A stretch of 64,000 nt of DNA from Rhodopseudomonas palustris. GTDB taxonomy: Bacteria > Pseudomonadota > Alphaproteobacteria > Rhizobiales > Xanthobacteraceae. The stretch spans positions 211,802 to 275,801 of the forward strand of contig JACRJB010000052.1 of the NCBI GenBank assembly GCA_016215605.1. The letters run 5' to 3'. Position 1 is the first letter of the stretch. Each line of letters opens with the position of its first letter. The translations under genes and the position numbers were made by a program. This document shows, piece by piece, positions 8,498 to 19,459 of the stretch. The notes below the pieces were generated by a model. That model made no database searches. It was not told the DNA's origin and worked only from the letters and a program-made list of their open reading frames with translations.

Positions 8498-9523
8498 TTA
8501 CGCGCGATCCGGCCCGACGCGCACCAGCTGCTTGCCGAAATTGGCGCCCTTGAGCAGGCCGATGAACGCCTCCGGCGCGCTCTCGACGCCGTCGGTGACG
8601 AACTCCTTGTACTTCACCTTGCCGTCGCGCACCCATTCCGACATCTCGCGCAGGAACTCCTGGCGGCGGCCGGCGAAATCGCTGACGATGAAGCCGCGGA
8701 TGTTGAGCCGCTTGGTCAGCACGTGACGCATCAGCGCGGTCGCCCATTTCGGCGTCGGCGGCGCCTCGAAGGCGTTGTACTGCGCGATCAGGCCGCACAC
8801 CGGCATGCGGGCGAAATTGTTGAACAGCGGAAACACCGCCTCGAACACTTCGCCGCCGACGTTCTCGAAGTAAACGTCGATGCCGTTCGGGCACGCCGCT
8901 TTCAGCTTGGCGGCGAGATCCGGGTCGCGGTGATCGATGCAATCGTCGAAGCCGAGCTCGGTCTTGACGTAGTCGCACTTCGCCTTGCCGCCGGCGATGC
9001 CGACCGCACGCGCGCCCTTGATCTTGGCGATCTGGCCGACCGCAGAGCCGACCGCGCCGGAGGCCGCGGCGACGACGACGGTCTCGCCTTCCTTCGGCTG
9101 ACCGATGTCGAGCAGGCCGGTGTAGGCGGTCATGCCGGGCATGCCGAGCACGCCGACCGCGGTCGAGATCGGGCCGAGCGCCGGATCGATCTTGCGCAGC
9201 ATCTTGGCGTCGGCGATCGCGTGAGTGGCCCAGCCGCTGTGCGCCAGCACGATGTCGCCCTTGGCGAAGCCCGGGCTCTTGCTGTCGATCACTTCGCACA
9301 CCGTGCCGCCCTCCATCACGCCGCCGACCGGAACCGGCTGCGCGTAGGACGGTCCGTCGCTCATGCGGCCGCGCATATAGGGATCGAGCGACAGCCAGAT
9401 CGTCCGCAGCAGCACCTGCCCCTCGCCCGGCGTCGGCACGTCGACCTCTTCGAGGCGGAAATTCGCCGCGGTCGGCTCACCGACCGGACGCGAGGCGAGA
9501 ACGATGCGCTTGACCTTGGACAT
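8498..9523 (-). CDS. NADP-dependent medium-chain oxidoreductase (CurA/prostaglandin reductase-like)
   Basis: 341 residues from the ATG at 9523, which has AGGGAA upstream; the longer frame to 9628 has no support. The LSLDPYMRGRM signature near the N terminus, the nucleotide-binding loop AAASGAVGSAVGQIAK and the YFENVGG segment fit the zinc-independent alkenal/one oxidoreductase family. These reduce carbon-carbon double bonds next to carbonyls with NADPH and often protect against reactive enals. No operon partner is evident. Confidence 0.88.
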   Translation of the reverse strand: MSKVKRIVLASRPVGEPTAANFRLEEVDVPTPGEGQVLLRTIWLSLDPYMRGRMSDGPSYAQPVPVGGVMEGGTVCEVIDSKSPGFAKGDIVLAHSGWATHAIADAKMLRKIDPALGPISTAVGVLGMPGMTAYTGLLDIGQPKEGETVVVAAASGAVGSAVGQIAKIKGARAVGIAGGKAKCDYVKTELGFDDCIDHRDPDLAAKLKAACPNGIDVYFENVGGEVFEAVFPLFNNFARMPVCGLIAQYNAFEAPPTPKWATALMRHVLTKRLNIRGFIVSDFAGRRQEFLREMSEWVRDGKVKYKEFVTDGVESAPEAFIGLLKGANFGKQLVRVGPDRA

Positions 9524-9637
9524 GGTGTTTCCCTGTTTGTTGTTGGTGGCAGAGTTGTAGGCGACCCGACCGCATTCGCCAACTGCGGCAGTCCGGATGC
9601 GTGCCTGCGGATCCGAGGCGCGCACCACCCCTCGTTT

Positions 9638-9787
9638 GTCATTCCGGGGCGCCGCGAAGCGGCGAGCCCGGAATCCATACTCGCCGGCCTCCCAGCGAAA
9701 TTACAGCGCTGCAACGCTCGTCTTCAAACGCTATCGCGGTGGTTATGGATTCCGGGTTCGCGAGCTACGCTCGCGCCCCGGAATGAC
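9638..9787. repeat. Family A composite inverted repeat, copy A1
   Basis: Left hairpin begins GTCATTCCGGGG and ends CCCGGAATCCATA; right hairpin begins TATGGATTCCGGG and ends CCCCGGAATGAC. Each half is itself palindromic and the halves face each other around a variable spacer. Together with flanks it fills the 319-base gap before guaB. Confidence 0.9.
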
Positions 9788-9842
9788 GAACGAGAGTGCG
9801 ATACGCTTCGCCGCCAAGGAAGCGTTAGTACGCACGAATTGA

Positions 9843-11378
<1,536 letters not shown>

Positions 11379-11524
11379 TCAAGCGACGGGCAATCCGTTC
11401 GGCGCGGCAGGTCCAGCGCCGTCGAATCGAGCCCGTCAGTAGGGTTGGCGGTGGTCGATAGCATGCGGATATGACGAATCAAAGGGGCAAAGGCCGCATC
11501 CCCGCCCCGCTCGCCAAACATTCC

Positions 11525-12190
11525 TCACCCAGCCGCGAGCGAGCCTGAAACCACAGGAATATCAGGGATTTCGACAACCGAGTCGCGCGCTGCGCGAAGC
11601 ACCCGTCGGTCGCTTTCGGACACCGCGGCCAGATCGCCGTCGTCAAAAAAGCCGATCGCCCGGAGCACGAGCCCGGCATCCCTGCCGAACATCTTGCTGA
11701 ACCCGGCCAGCCCGCGCGGCAGCGAAATGCCGGCCTCCAGCAACGCCGCAATATCGCGATAGTCCTTGGCCTCGGCCCGGTCGAGGATCGCCTTGAGTTT
11801 GGTCGCGAGCAGATCTTCAGGCGATGCAACCAGCAAAACGGAATCCGTCGTGCGCAGCGGCGGATTGATCCGGCCAAGCCCCAATCCGCCAAAGAACGAG
11901 AGCTTCACCGATCCCGACCGGGCCGCCGCCCTGATCACCAGCGTGTCCCTGGCTTCCTGCAGGATATCGGCCTCGCCCATCGGCGCTAAGGCCGCGGCGA
12001 TTTCGTCCTTGTCGAGTGAGCGCGACCGGAAGAAATCGAAATCGATCGAGATCCGATGACCGAGATGCAGGGCGACAGCGGTGCCGCCGTAGAGCACGAA
12101 GTCCAGATGGCTCAGCGGTGCCAGAGAGCGCCAGATCTGTTGCTGCGGCTCAGGAAGCACCTTCAGCTTCGGCTCAAAGGTCCTCAGCAT
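11525..12190 (-). CDS. AbiEii/AbiGii-type nucleotidyltransferase toxin-like protein
   Basis: 221 residues. The motif YGGTAVALHLGHRISIDFDFF matches the GG(T/S)A...R.S.D.DF core of DUF1814/AbiEii nucleotidyltransferases, and the later LATKLKAILDRAEAKDYRDI matches the conserved K...R...KD.. region. Known members are toxins of type IV toxin-antitoxin or abortive infection pairs that modify tRNA or other targets. Its start overlaps the stop of the small gene 12174-12494 by 17 bases, so the two are translationally coupled. Base composition is like the surroundings. Confidence 0.85.
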   Translation of the reverse strand: MLRTFEPKLKVLPEPQQQIWRSLAPLSHLDFVLYGGTAVALHLGHRISIDFDFFRSRSLDKDEIAAALAPMGEADILQEARDTLVIRAAARSGSVKLSFFGGLGLGRINPPLRTTDSVLLVASPEDLLATKLKAILDRAEAKDYRDIAALLEAGISLPRGLAGFSKMFGRDAGLVLRAIGFFDDGDLAAVSESDRRVLRAARDSVVEIPDIPVVSGSLAAG

Positions 12191-12494
12191 CGAAAACTCT
12201 CTGGGGCGGCGTTTCGGGAATCCGGCGCCCTGTCGCTCGCTGCAGCCGTCCCCGCCAGAACTCCCACGACCGGGGATCGATCCAGCCAGGCGCGGCGCTC
12301 AGCATCACCTCGACCAGCACGTCGGGGCCCAGCGTCTGCTCCAGCTCCCGGCCTTCCGCGAAGGTCGCAAAGCTCATCGCCTGCGCCAGGATCCGTGCAT
12401 CGGACCGCGGCTGGTCACCGATCGGCTCCCACCAGAAATACTTCCGCTCGAGGTCGGACGCGAGGTCGGGCGTAAGGCGGGAAGCGAGGGTCAT
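12174..12494 (-). CDS. Small protein coupled to AbiEii-like gene, candidate antitoxin
   Basis: 106 residues, with FWWEPIGDQPRSDARILAQAM in the first half. It has no recognisable HTH and is not the classical AbiEi antitoxin, which is larger and has a winged HTH. The 17-base overlap with the nucleotidyltransferase gene and their shared strand suggest a functional pair. The antitoxin role is inferred from context only. Confidence 0.65.
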   Translation of the reverse strand: MTLASRLTPDLASDLERKYFWWEPIGDQPRSDARILAQAMSFATFAEGRELEQTLGPDVLVEVMLSAAPGWIDPRSWEFWRGRLQRATGRRIPETPPQRVFDAEDL

Positions 12495-12552
12495 GCAGCA
12501 AATCTAGCACGAATCGACCGCGGCCAGGACTCAAGGCGCGTCGCGAGGCCGC

Positions 12553-12801
12553 TCAGCGCCGATAGCCCGGCGGCGGGCCGTGCTGGCGGATCGCCTCGAC
12601 CACCTCGCGGTGCATCCGCTTCTCCCGCTCCATCCGCACCGCGATCAGGGCGTGCAGCGACGGCAACAGCAGCAGCGGATGGAAGATCAGGCCGAGGATC
12701 ACGCAGACCACCAGCAGCGCCAGATTGAACACGGCCGACAGCGGCTGGCCGTTCAGCAGCAGGCCGAGCGGCGGCAGGAAGGCGGCGAGCAGGTAGATCA
12801 T
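12553..12801 (-). CDS. YqaE/Pmp3-like small hydrophobic membrane protein
   Basis: 82 residues. Two membrane helices: one at the N terminus, LAAFLPPLGLLLNGQP, and a second, LALLVVCVILGLIFHP, followed by a charged tail rich in Arg and Glu. The arrangement resembles Pmp3/YqaE proteolipids, whose N terminus also contains the PP-GV/L pattern, though the C-terminal tail is longer here. ATG at 12801 has GGAGG upstream. Role in membrane potential or stress is known only for relatives. Confidence 0.6.
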   Translation of the reverse strand: MIYLLAAFLPPLGLLLNGQPLSAVFNLALLVVCVILGLIFHPLLLLPSLHALIAVRMEREKRMHREVVEAIRQHGPPPGYRR

Positions 12802-12948
12802 CGGCGGGCCTCCGTGGTCGACGAGGTTCCGGCGATGCGATCTGGAACGCGCCGGTCACGTAGGATTTAGGTGCGGGAACGGCGTCCGCAATAGCGGCGG
12901 GCCGCCGCGGGTGGTACAGGCGAGCTCCCTTCCCGGCCGACATCCCGC

Positions 12949-14421
12949 ATGACCAAAGAACGACTGATCCCGCTGATCGTGGCTGCTGCGCTGTTCATGG
13001 AGAACATGGACGCCACCGTCATCGCCACGTCGCTGCCGGCGATCGCCGCCGATATCGGCACCTCGCCGCTGACGCTGAAGCTGGCGATCACGTCCTATCT
13101 GCTGTCGCTCGCGGTGTTCATTCCGGCCTCCGGCTGGACCGCCGACCGGTTCGGCGCGCGCACCGTGTTCTCGGCGGCGATCGCGGTGTTCATGGTCGGC
13201 TCGATCGGCTGCGCGCTGTCGCATTCGATCACCGATTTCGTGCTCGCGCGCATCCTGCAGGGGCTCGGCGGCGCGATGATGACTCCGGTCGGGCGGCTGG
13301 TGCTGCTGCGCTCGATCGACAAGAGCGCGCTGGTCGGCGCGATGGCGTGGATGACGGTGCCGGCGCTGATCGGGCCGGTGATCGGCCCGCCGCTCGGCGG
13401 CTTCATCACCACCTACTTCTCCTGGCACTGGATCTTCCTGATCAACATTCCGATCGGGCTGGCCGGCATCTTCTTCGCGCAGCGCTACATCGATCCGATC
13501 CGCAGCGACAATCCGGAGCGGTTCGACCTGTACGGCCTGGTGCTCGCCGGCGTCGGGCTCGCCGGCATCGCCTTCGGCCTGTCGGTCGCGGGGCTCGGTC
13601 TGCTGCCCTGGCCGGTGGTCGTCTCCTTGGTCGCGGTCGGCACGATCTCGATGACGCTGTACGTCCTGCACGCCCGCCGCACCGCCTCACCGGTGCTGGA
13701 TTTCTCGCTGATGCGGCTGACGACGCTGCGCGCCTCGATCCTCGGCGGCTTCCTGTTCCGGCTCGGCATCGGCGCGCTGCCGTTCCTGCTGCCGCTGCTG
13801 ATGCAGATCGGATTCGGGCTGTCGCCGTTCCAATCCGGCCTCGTCACCTTCGCCTCCTCGGCCGGCGCGATGGGGATGAAGCCGCTGGCGGCGCGGATCA
13901 TCCGCACCTTCGGCTTCCGCAAGATCATGACCGCCAACGCGCTGGTCAGCTCGCTGTTTCTCGCCGCCTGCGCACTGTTCACGCCGGCGACGCCGCTGCT
14001 GCTGATCATGATCATCCTGCTCGTCGGCGGCTTCTTCCGCTCGCTGCAATTCACCGCGATCAACACCGTCGCCTATGCCGAAGTGCAGACCGCGCAGATG
14101 AGCCGCGCCACCACGCTGGTCAGCGTCGGCCAGCAGCTGGCGATCTCGGCCGGCGTCGCGGTCGGCGCATTCTCGGTCGAGACCACGATGGCGTGGCGCG
14201 CCACCACCACGCTCGGCGCCGACGATTTCGGCCCGGCCTTCCTCGTGGTCGCGGTGATGGCGGCGCTGTCGGCGTATTTCTTCTGGCGGATGCCGGACGA
14301 TGCCGGTCACGAAATTTCAGGCCGCAAGGCGATCGAGATTTCGAGCAAGAAAGGCGAAGCCGGCGCCGCCGCCAAGACCGCCACTGAGGAAACCCAGACC
14401 GCACGCGACCAGCGGTTGTGA
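12949..14421 (+). CDS. MFS transporter, DHA2 (EmrB/QacA) family
   Basis: 490 residues with about fourteen predicted membrane helices. Signatures: LPAIAADIG near the first helix, the motif A region GWTADRFGART, and motif C-like GPVIGPPLGGF in helix 5, which marks proton-coupled drug exporters. A charged, Lys-rich cytoplasmic tail follows the last helix. DHA2 members export hydrophobic drugs or metabolites. No membrane fusion protein partner is nearby. The LysR gene starts 62 bases downstream but is probably separately expressed. Confidence 0.9.
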   Translation: MTKERLIPLIVAAALFMENMDATVIATSLPAIAADIGTSPLTLKLAITSYLLSLAVFIPASGWTADRFGARTVFSAAIAVFMVGSIGCALSHSITDFVLARILQGLGGAMMTPVGRLVLLRSIDKSALVGAMAWMTVPALIGPVIGPPLGGFITTYFSWHWIFLINIPIGLAGIFFAQRYIDPIRSDNPERFDLYGLVLAGVGLAGIAFGLSVAGLGLLPWPVVVSLVAVGTISMTLYVLHARRTASPVLDFSLMRLTTLRASILGGFLFRLGIGALPFLLPLLMQIGFGLSPFQSGLVTFASSAGAMGMKPLAARIIRTFGFRKIMTANALVSSLFLAACALFTPATPLLLIMIILLVGGFFRSLQFTAINTVAYAEVQTAQMSRATTLVSVGQQLAISAGVAVGAFSVETTMAWRATTTLGADDFGPAFLVVAVMAALSAYFFWRMPDDAGHEISGRKAIEISSKKGEAGAAAKTATEETQTARDQRL

Positions 14422-14483
14422 CGTCTTGCATTGCCGTCCCGCCCGATCAATGCTTCGGGCGGGCTTGAAACAATAGAGTTGCC

Positions 14484-15392
14484 GTGCGTTTCCTAACACT
14501 TCGATATTTCAACGCGGTCGCCAGGCTGGGCTCGATCCGCAAGGCGGCCGACCGGCTGCATGTCGCTCCCTCAGCAGTGAGCCGGCAGATCGCGCAGCTC
14601 GAGCACGAACTCGACACGGTCCTGTTCGAGCGCTCCAAAAGCGGCGTTCGGCTGACTGCGGCCGGCGAGGTTCTCGCCCGCCACAGCCACCGGGTGTTTC
14701 GCGACATCGACCGCGCCCGCTCCGGCATCGACGACCTGCGCGGACTGCGGCGCGGCGAGGTGAGCCTGTGGGTGATCGAGGGCTTCGTCCGCGGGCTGCT
14801 GCCGAGTATCCTGGCCGAATTTCAGATCCGCTATCCGGCCGTCGCCTTCAAGGTGCAGACTGCCTCGACCGACCGGATCATCGAGGCCTTGCTGGAGGAC
14901 GAAGCCGATATCGGCATCACGTTCAACGCCGCGCGCCGTGCCGAGATCGAGACCATCGCGGAGTTTCCCGAGCCGATCTCCTGCCTGGTCGCGCCCGGCC
15001 ACAAATACGCAGATCGCAAGCAGCTCACGCTGGAGGAACTCTGCAAGGAGCCGCTGGCGCTACCCGACCACAGCTTCGGCTTGCGGCAATCTTTCGAGCG
15101 CACCGTCGCCAAACACAAGCTCGCGCCCAAGATTTTAGTGACCACCAATTCGCTGGAGCTGACCACCACCATGGCGGCGACCGGCCAGTTCATCGCCTTC
15201 AAGCCGGCGCTGGCGGTGGTGTCCGACCTCGAGGCCGGCCATCTGCGGGCGATCCCCGTCGCCGACCAGGAACTCGCCTCGGCGCGATCCAGCATAAATG
15301 TGCACCGCGACCGGCCGCTCTCCCACGCCGCTCAAGAGTTTCTGAAACTGCTGACCGTGACGATCCGGGCCGCGAAGGAACGCTCTAAATGA
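14484..15392 (+). CDS. LysR-family transcriptional regulator
   Basis: 302 residues, GTG start. The N-terminal winged HTH reads RYFNAVARLGSIRKAADRLHVAPSAVSRQIAQLE, here given only to locate it (about residues 5-38); the rest is a periplasmic-binding-like effector domain. It lies directly upstream of, and on the same strand as, the ABC importer and rut-like genes, so it is the likely regulator of that operon. The usual divergent arrangement of LysR genes is not seen. Its inducer would be expected to be the imported compound or a breakdown product. Confidence 0.93.
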   Translation: MRFLTLRYFNAVARLGSIRKAADRLHVAPSAVSRQIAQLEHELDTVLFERSKSGVRLTAAGEVLARHSHRVFRDIDRARSGIDDLRGLRRGEVSLWVIEGFVRGLLPSILAEFQIRYPAVAFKVQTASTDRIIEALLEDEADIGITFNAARRAEIETIAEFPEPISCLVAPGHKYADRKQLTLEELCKEPLALPDHSFGLRQSFERTVAKHKLAPKILVTTNSLELTTTMAATGQFIAFKPALAVVSDLEAGHLRAIPVADQELASARSSINVHRDRPLSHAAQEFLKLLTVTIRAAKERSK

Positions 15393-15558
15393 GCCACGGG
15401 CGTGTTGCCTTTTCCGCATGAACGCATGACAGATTCTCGACTTTTAAGAACGCTGAAGGCTTCCTAGCCTGTACCTGTTCATCGGGGAGCGGCGCACGAC
15501 GGCTGTCTCCCGGGGTGCTTACCCACGTCCGCGGCAGGCCAGCTCGTCAGGAGCCATC

Positions 15559-16614
15559 ATGACTTCGAAGAAGACCGAAACGACCTCCCTCTCGACGCTC
15601 TCGGCTCCCACCCGGCGCAGCCTGTTGCTGGGCACCGGCGCACTGGGACTGGCCGCGGCCTTCCCGATGCCGAGCATCGCGCAGAGCCGGACCAAGGTGA
15701 TCGTCTCCGAAGCGATCCACATCGCGCTCTACACCCCGCTTTACACCGCGATGCGTAAGGATCTGTTCGCCAAGCAGGGGCTGGACGTCGAGCTCTCCAC
15801 CGCCGGCGGCATCGCGGTGCCGGTCTCGGTGCTGCTGGCCAATCGCGCGCAATTCGCCCTGACAGGCACCGGGATGTCGGTGAATTCGACGCTCGAAGGC
15901 GGCAAGATGAAGGTCATCGCCAAGGTGGCCGGCGGCGTCTCGCTGTTCGCCATCGCCAAGCCCGGCTTGAAGATCAATTCGCTGGCCGACCTCAAGGGCA
16001 AGACCATCGCCACGCTGCGCTTCCCGTCCAACACGATTTCCACCCCGACCTATCTGATGCGCAGCATAGGCGGCTTCGATCCGAAGGAAGCCGGCGTCAA
16101 TTTCCTGGAGCTGCCGCCCGGCGCGCAGGCCGCCGCGGTCAAGGACGGCCGCGCCGATCTCGCCATCGCGTTCGACTGGGACGCCAGCATCGGCGTCACG
16201 CAGTTCGGCCTCGAAGTGGTGTACTCGTTCGCCGACATTCTCGGACCGATCGCGTTCTCGTCGGTCTTCGTCACCGAGCCGTATCTGAAGTCCAACGGCG
16301 AGACCGTGCAGAAATTCACCAACGCGCTGGCCGACGCGATGAAGCTGCTGCACACCGATCCGAACACGTTCGAGGAGGTCAGCCGGCTGGAATTCCCCAG
16401 CGTCGCCCCCGAAGTCGTGAAGCTCGGCGCCAAGAACTTCATGACCACTAAGAACGTGGTGCCGCGCAATCCGATCGTCACCAAGGAAGACTGGGACGCG
16501 ATCATGAAGCACGAGAGCGGCGCCGGCACGTTGAAGAAGACGCTGCCCTACGAGGAGATGGTCGACACTGCCATCGCCACCAAGGCCGCGGCCGATTTCG
16601 GCCTGAAAAGCTGA
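15559..16614 (+). CDS. ABC transporter substrate-binding protein, NMT1/THI5 (SsuA/TauA) type
   Basis: 351 residues. A twin-arginine signal ([17 protein letters not shown]) at about residues 15-35 points to Tat export. The mature part begins [18 protein letters not shown], with the [10 protein letters not shown] segment common to nitrate, taurine and pyrimidine-precursor binding proteins. AGGAG precedes the ATG. First gene of the transport and catabolic run, and the main determinant of what the system imports. The ligand cannot be read from sequence; the neighbouring RutB/C/D homologues suggest a pyrimidine-like or ureido compound. Confidence 0.9.
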   Translation: MTSKKTETTSLSTLSAPTRRSLLLGTGALGLAAAFPMPSIAQSRTKVIVSEAIHIALYTPLYTAMRKDLFAKQGLDVELSTAGGIAVPVSVLLANRAQFALTGTGMSVNSTLEGGKMKVIAKVAGGVSLFAIAKPGLKINSLADLKGKTIATLRFPSNTISTPTYLMRSIGGFDPKEAGVNFLELPPGAQAAAVKDGRADLAIAFDWDASIGVTQFGLEVVYSFADILGPIAFSSVFVTEPYLKSNGETVQKFTNALADAMKLLHTDPNTFEEVSRLEFPSVAPEVVKLGAKNFMTTKNVVPRNPIVTKEDWDAIMKHESGAGTLKKTLPYEEMVDTAIATKAAADFGLKS

Positions 16615-16634
16615 CGACGACAGCAGGAACATCG

Positions 16635-17345
16635 ATGCTAACCATTCCGCAATCGTTGCCGCGCCGCGACAACGCGCTCATGCTGCCGGCCAAGCCGGAA
16701 GAGTTTCCGCTGTCGCCCGACGAGACCGCGCTGATCGTGGTCGACATGCAGAACGCCTACGCCTCGCCCGGCGGCTATCTGGACCTCGCCGGCTTCGACG
16801 TCAGCGGCGCCAAGCCGGTGATCGCCGCAGTGGCGGAGACGCTGGAGATCTCGCGCAAGCTCGGCTTCACCATCGTGTTCTTCCAGAACGGCTGGGACGC
16901 CGCCAAGCAGGAGGCCGGCACCCCGGACTCGCCGAACTGGTGGAAGTCGAACGCGCTGAAGACGATGCGGTCGCGGCCCGATCTCGACGGCAAGCTGATC
17001 ACCCGCGGCACCTGGGACTACGCGTTGGTCGACAAATTGCAGCCGCTCCCCGGGGAGATCGTGCTGCCGAAGCCACGCTACAGCGGATTCTACGGCACTC
17101 AGCTCGACGCCATGCTACGGGCGCGGCGGATCCGCAACCTCGTCGTCGTCGGCGTCGCCACCAATGTCTGCGTCGAATCCACCATCCGTGACGGCTACTT
17201 CCTGGAGTACTTCCCGATCATGGTGAAGGACGCCACGCTACAGGCCGGCCCGCCGTCGCTGCAGGAGGCCACCATCTACAACGTCGAGACCTTCTTCGGC
17301 TGGACCACCACCACCAGCGAGTTGCGCAGCCTGACCAATCGCTGA
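16635..17345 (+). CDS. RutB-like isochorismatase-family amidohydrolase
   Basis: 236 residues. Catalytic triad of cysteine hydrolases: Asp37 in IVVDMQN, Lys146 in LPKPRYSGF and Cys179 in [10 protein letters not shown]. The N-terminal region and SGFYGTQLD resemble RutB, which hydrolyses ureidoacrylate (or its peracid) to aminoacrylate, CO2 and ammonia in uracil degradation. It lies 20 bases after the binding protein gene, with AGGAA before the ATG. Because RutA is absent here, the natural substrate could be another carbamoyl or ureido acid. Confidence 0.85.
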   Translation: MLTIPQSLPRRDNALMLPAKPEEFPLSPDETALIVVDMQNAYASPGGYLDLAGFDVSGAKPVIAAVAETLEISRKLGFTIVFFQNGWDAAKQEAGTPDSPNWWKSNALKTMRSRPDLDGKLITRGTWDYALVDKLQPLPGEIVLPKPRYSGFYGTQLDAMLRARRIRNLVVVGVATNVCVESTIRDGYFLEYFPIMVKDATLQAGPPSLQEATIYNVETFFGWTTTTSELRSLTNR

Positions 17346-17399
17346 CACGTTCAGTCCGTCGCACCACACCGTCTTAGCCCAAACCCGAGGAGCCCTGAC

Positions 17400-17792
17400 A
17401 TGTCGCGCAAACCGATCATTCCCGCCGGTTCTCCCCCGCCGCTGGCGCCGTATTCGCCCGGCGTGCTGGCCGACAACATCCTCTACGTCTCCGGCGTGCT
17501 GGCGATGGATGCCGAAGGCAAGACCGTCGGTGTCGGCGACGCCACCGCGCAGACCCGCGCGGTGCTGGAATCGATCAAGAGCATCGTCGAGGCGGCCGGC
17601 GGCACGATGGCGGACGTCACGATGAATTCGATCTTCCTCAAGGACCTGTCCGACTACGCCGCCATGAACGTGGTGTACAAGGAGTACTTCCCGAAGGACT
17701 TTCCGGCGCGCTACTGCATCCGCGCCGACCTGGTGAAGCCGGAATTCCTGGTCGAGATCTCCTCGATCGCGCATCTAGCGAAGTCGAAATGA
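17400..17792 (+). CDS. RutC/RidA (YjgF)-family enamine deaminase
   Basis: 130 residues. The start [18 protein letters not shown], the central [11 protein letters not shown] and the C-terminal RYCIRADL, with the Arg that anchors a carboxylate, are typical of the RidA superfamily and close to RutC. These proteins hydrolyse reactive enamines or imines such as aminoacrylate. GAGGAG precedes the ATG. The stop overlaps the permease start as ATGA, so the two are translationally coupled. Confidence 0.9.
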   Translation: MSRKPIIPAGSPPPLAPYSPGVLADNILYVSGVLAMDAEGKTVGVGDATAQTRAVLESIKSIVEAAGGTMADVTMNSIFLKDLSDYAAMNVVYKEYFPKDFPARYCIRADLVKPEFLVEISSIAHLAKSK

Positions 17793-18574
17793 CGATCGCC
17801 GTCCCGGCAAGACAGCGCGGCTCTTTGGTCTCGCCGTGGCTGCTGATCCTGCTCGGGCAGATCGCGCTGACCATCGGCTTCTTCGGACTATGGGAAATCG
17901 CGATCCGCGCCCAGTGGCTGCCGGTGTATCTCTACGGTCAGCCGAGCGGCATTGCCGGCAAGTTCGTCACGCTGATCGCCGACGGCTCGCTGATCCAATC
18001 GACGCTGGTGACCGGCTTCGAATCGCTGGTCGGCTTCGTGATCGGCTGCTTCTTCGGCAGCGTCGCGGGGCTGGCGCTGTGGCTGACGCCGCGCCTCGCG
18101 CTGGTGCTGCGGCCGTTCATCGTCGCTATCAACGGACTGCCGAAGATCGCGCTGGCGCCGCTGATCATCGTCTGGTTCGGCATCGGAATCGAATCCAAAA
18201 TCGCAGTCGCTGCGATCATCACCTTCATCGTCTCACTGATGACCGCCTTCAGCGGTGCGCAGGAGGTCGATCAGGACCTGATCCGGCTGATGCGCTCGCT
18301 GGGAGCAACCCAGCGCCAGACCTTCGTCAAGATCGTCGCCCCGGCAACCATGCCGTGGATCATTTCCGGCCTGCGCCTCAACGTCGGTTTTGCGCTGATC
18401 GGCGCGGTGGTGGGCGAATACATCGCCGCCAAGCAGGGGCTGGGCTACCTCGTCTACTACGCCGGCACGCTGTACGACCTCAACGCGGTCTGGGTCGGGC
18501 TGTTCGCCCTGATGCTGCTGGCGCTCGTGCTGGACTACGCCGTCACGCTGCTCGAGCGCTGGCTGTCCTGGTGA
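17789..18574 (+). CDS. ABC transporter permease (SsuC/TauC type)
   Basis: 261 residues with six predicted membrane helices. The EAA loop, contacting the ATPase, is around [24 protein letters not shown], given here by key residues R-SLGA-Q-F-KI--PA. Overlaps rutC-like gene by four bases. Functions with the binding protein 15559-16614 and the ATPase 19460-20245. Confidence 0.92.
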   Translation: MTIAVPARQRGSLVSPWLLILLGQIALTIGFFGLWEIAIRAQWLPVYLYGQPSGIAGKFVTLIADGSLIQSTLVTGFESLVGFVIGCFFGSVAGLALWLTPRLALVLRPFIVAINGLPKIALAPLIIVWFGIGIESKIAVAAIITFIVSLMTAFSGAQEVDQDLIRLMRSLGATQRQTFVKIVAPATMPWIISGLRLNVGFALIGAVVGEYIAAKQGLGYLVYYAGTLYDLNAVWVGLFALMLLALVLDYAVTLLERWLSW

Positions 18575-18605
18575 TGATACAACTGCAAGCGAAATGGAGA
18601 GTGGG

Positions 18606-19448
18606 ATGCCGCTAGCTCGAGTCAACGGAACCGAGATCGCCTACAGCGTGATGGGAACGGGCGAACCGGTGCTGCTGGTGGCAGGCATCGGCGGTTCTGG
18701 CGGCTATTTCAAGCCGAATCTCGACGCCTTCGCCGCCAAGTACCAAGTCGTGCTGCACGATCACCGCGGCACCGGCGGATCGCGGCAGGACCGCATCACC
18801 TATTCGGTGCCGCAGATGACCGACGACATGGTCGCGCTGATGGACGAACTCGGCATCGAAGCGGCCCATATCGTCGGCCACTCGACTGGAGCCGCGATGG
18901 CCCACGACATGGCGCTGCGCTTTCCGAAGCGGATCAAGAGCGCCGTGCTGTACGCCGGCTGGGCGACCTCCGACGCATATTTCAAGCGCTGCTTCGATGT
19001 CCGCAAGGGCGTGCTGCAGCAGAGCGGCGCGCTCGCCTACGTCAAGACGACGCCGCTGTTCCTCAGCCCGCCATGGTGGGTCAGCGCCAATATCGAGAAG
19101 CTCGAAGCCGAAGAGCCGGTCGCGGCGGCCGCGCTGGCGCCCACCGACATCATGCTGAGCCGGATCGATGCGATCTGCTCCTACAGCCCGGGCGAGGAAT
19201 TGCGGAAGATCACCTGCCCGTCGCTGATCACCTGCGCCAAGGACGATCATCTGACGCCGCAGTTCTATTCGCAGCGGATGGCCAAGCTGATGCCGGCCGC
19301 CGACACCTTCTATTTCGAGACAGGCGGTCACGCCGTCTCCCAGGTCTTGCCGGATCAGTTCAATACTCTGGTGATATCCTATCTCGACGCGGTGATTGCA
19401 GGCAGGAAGTGGCAGTCGCCAGCTCTCAACTATCCGGAGATCGCCTGA
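18606..19448 (+). CDS. RutD-like alpha/beta hydrolase
   Basis: 280 residues from ATG 18606, which has GGAGAGTGGG immediately upstream; a start at 18594 is less likely. The nucleophile elbow is GHSTG with Ser93, the oxyanion region is GIGGSG, and the catalytic His is in ETGGHAVSQ near the C terminus. RutD is thought to hydrolyse aminoacrylate to malonic semialdehyde and ammonia. Its presence beside RutB and RutC homologues supports a shared pathway. The stop TGA overlaps a possible ATG of the ATPase gene. Confidence 0.82.
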   Translation: MPLARVNGTEIAYSVMGTGEPVLLVAGIGGSGGYFKPNLDAFAAKYQVVLHDHRGTGGSRQDRITYSVPQMTDDMVALMDELGIEAAHIVGHSTGAAMAHDMALRFPKRIKSAVLYAGWATSDAYFKRCFDVRKGVLQQSGALAYVKTTPLFLSPPWWVSANIEKLEAEEPVAAAALAPTDIMLSRIDAICSYSPGEELRKITCPSLITCAKDDHLTPQFYSQRMAKLMPAADTFYFETGGHAVSQVLPDQFNTLVISYLDAVIAGRKWQSPALNYPEIA

Positions 19449-19459
19449 TGGGAGAAGCG

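Noticed and set aside
9638..9787. CRISPR-like repeats
   Set aside because: Family A elements are dispersed single composite palindromes, not regularly spaced arrays.
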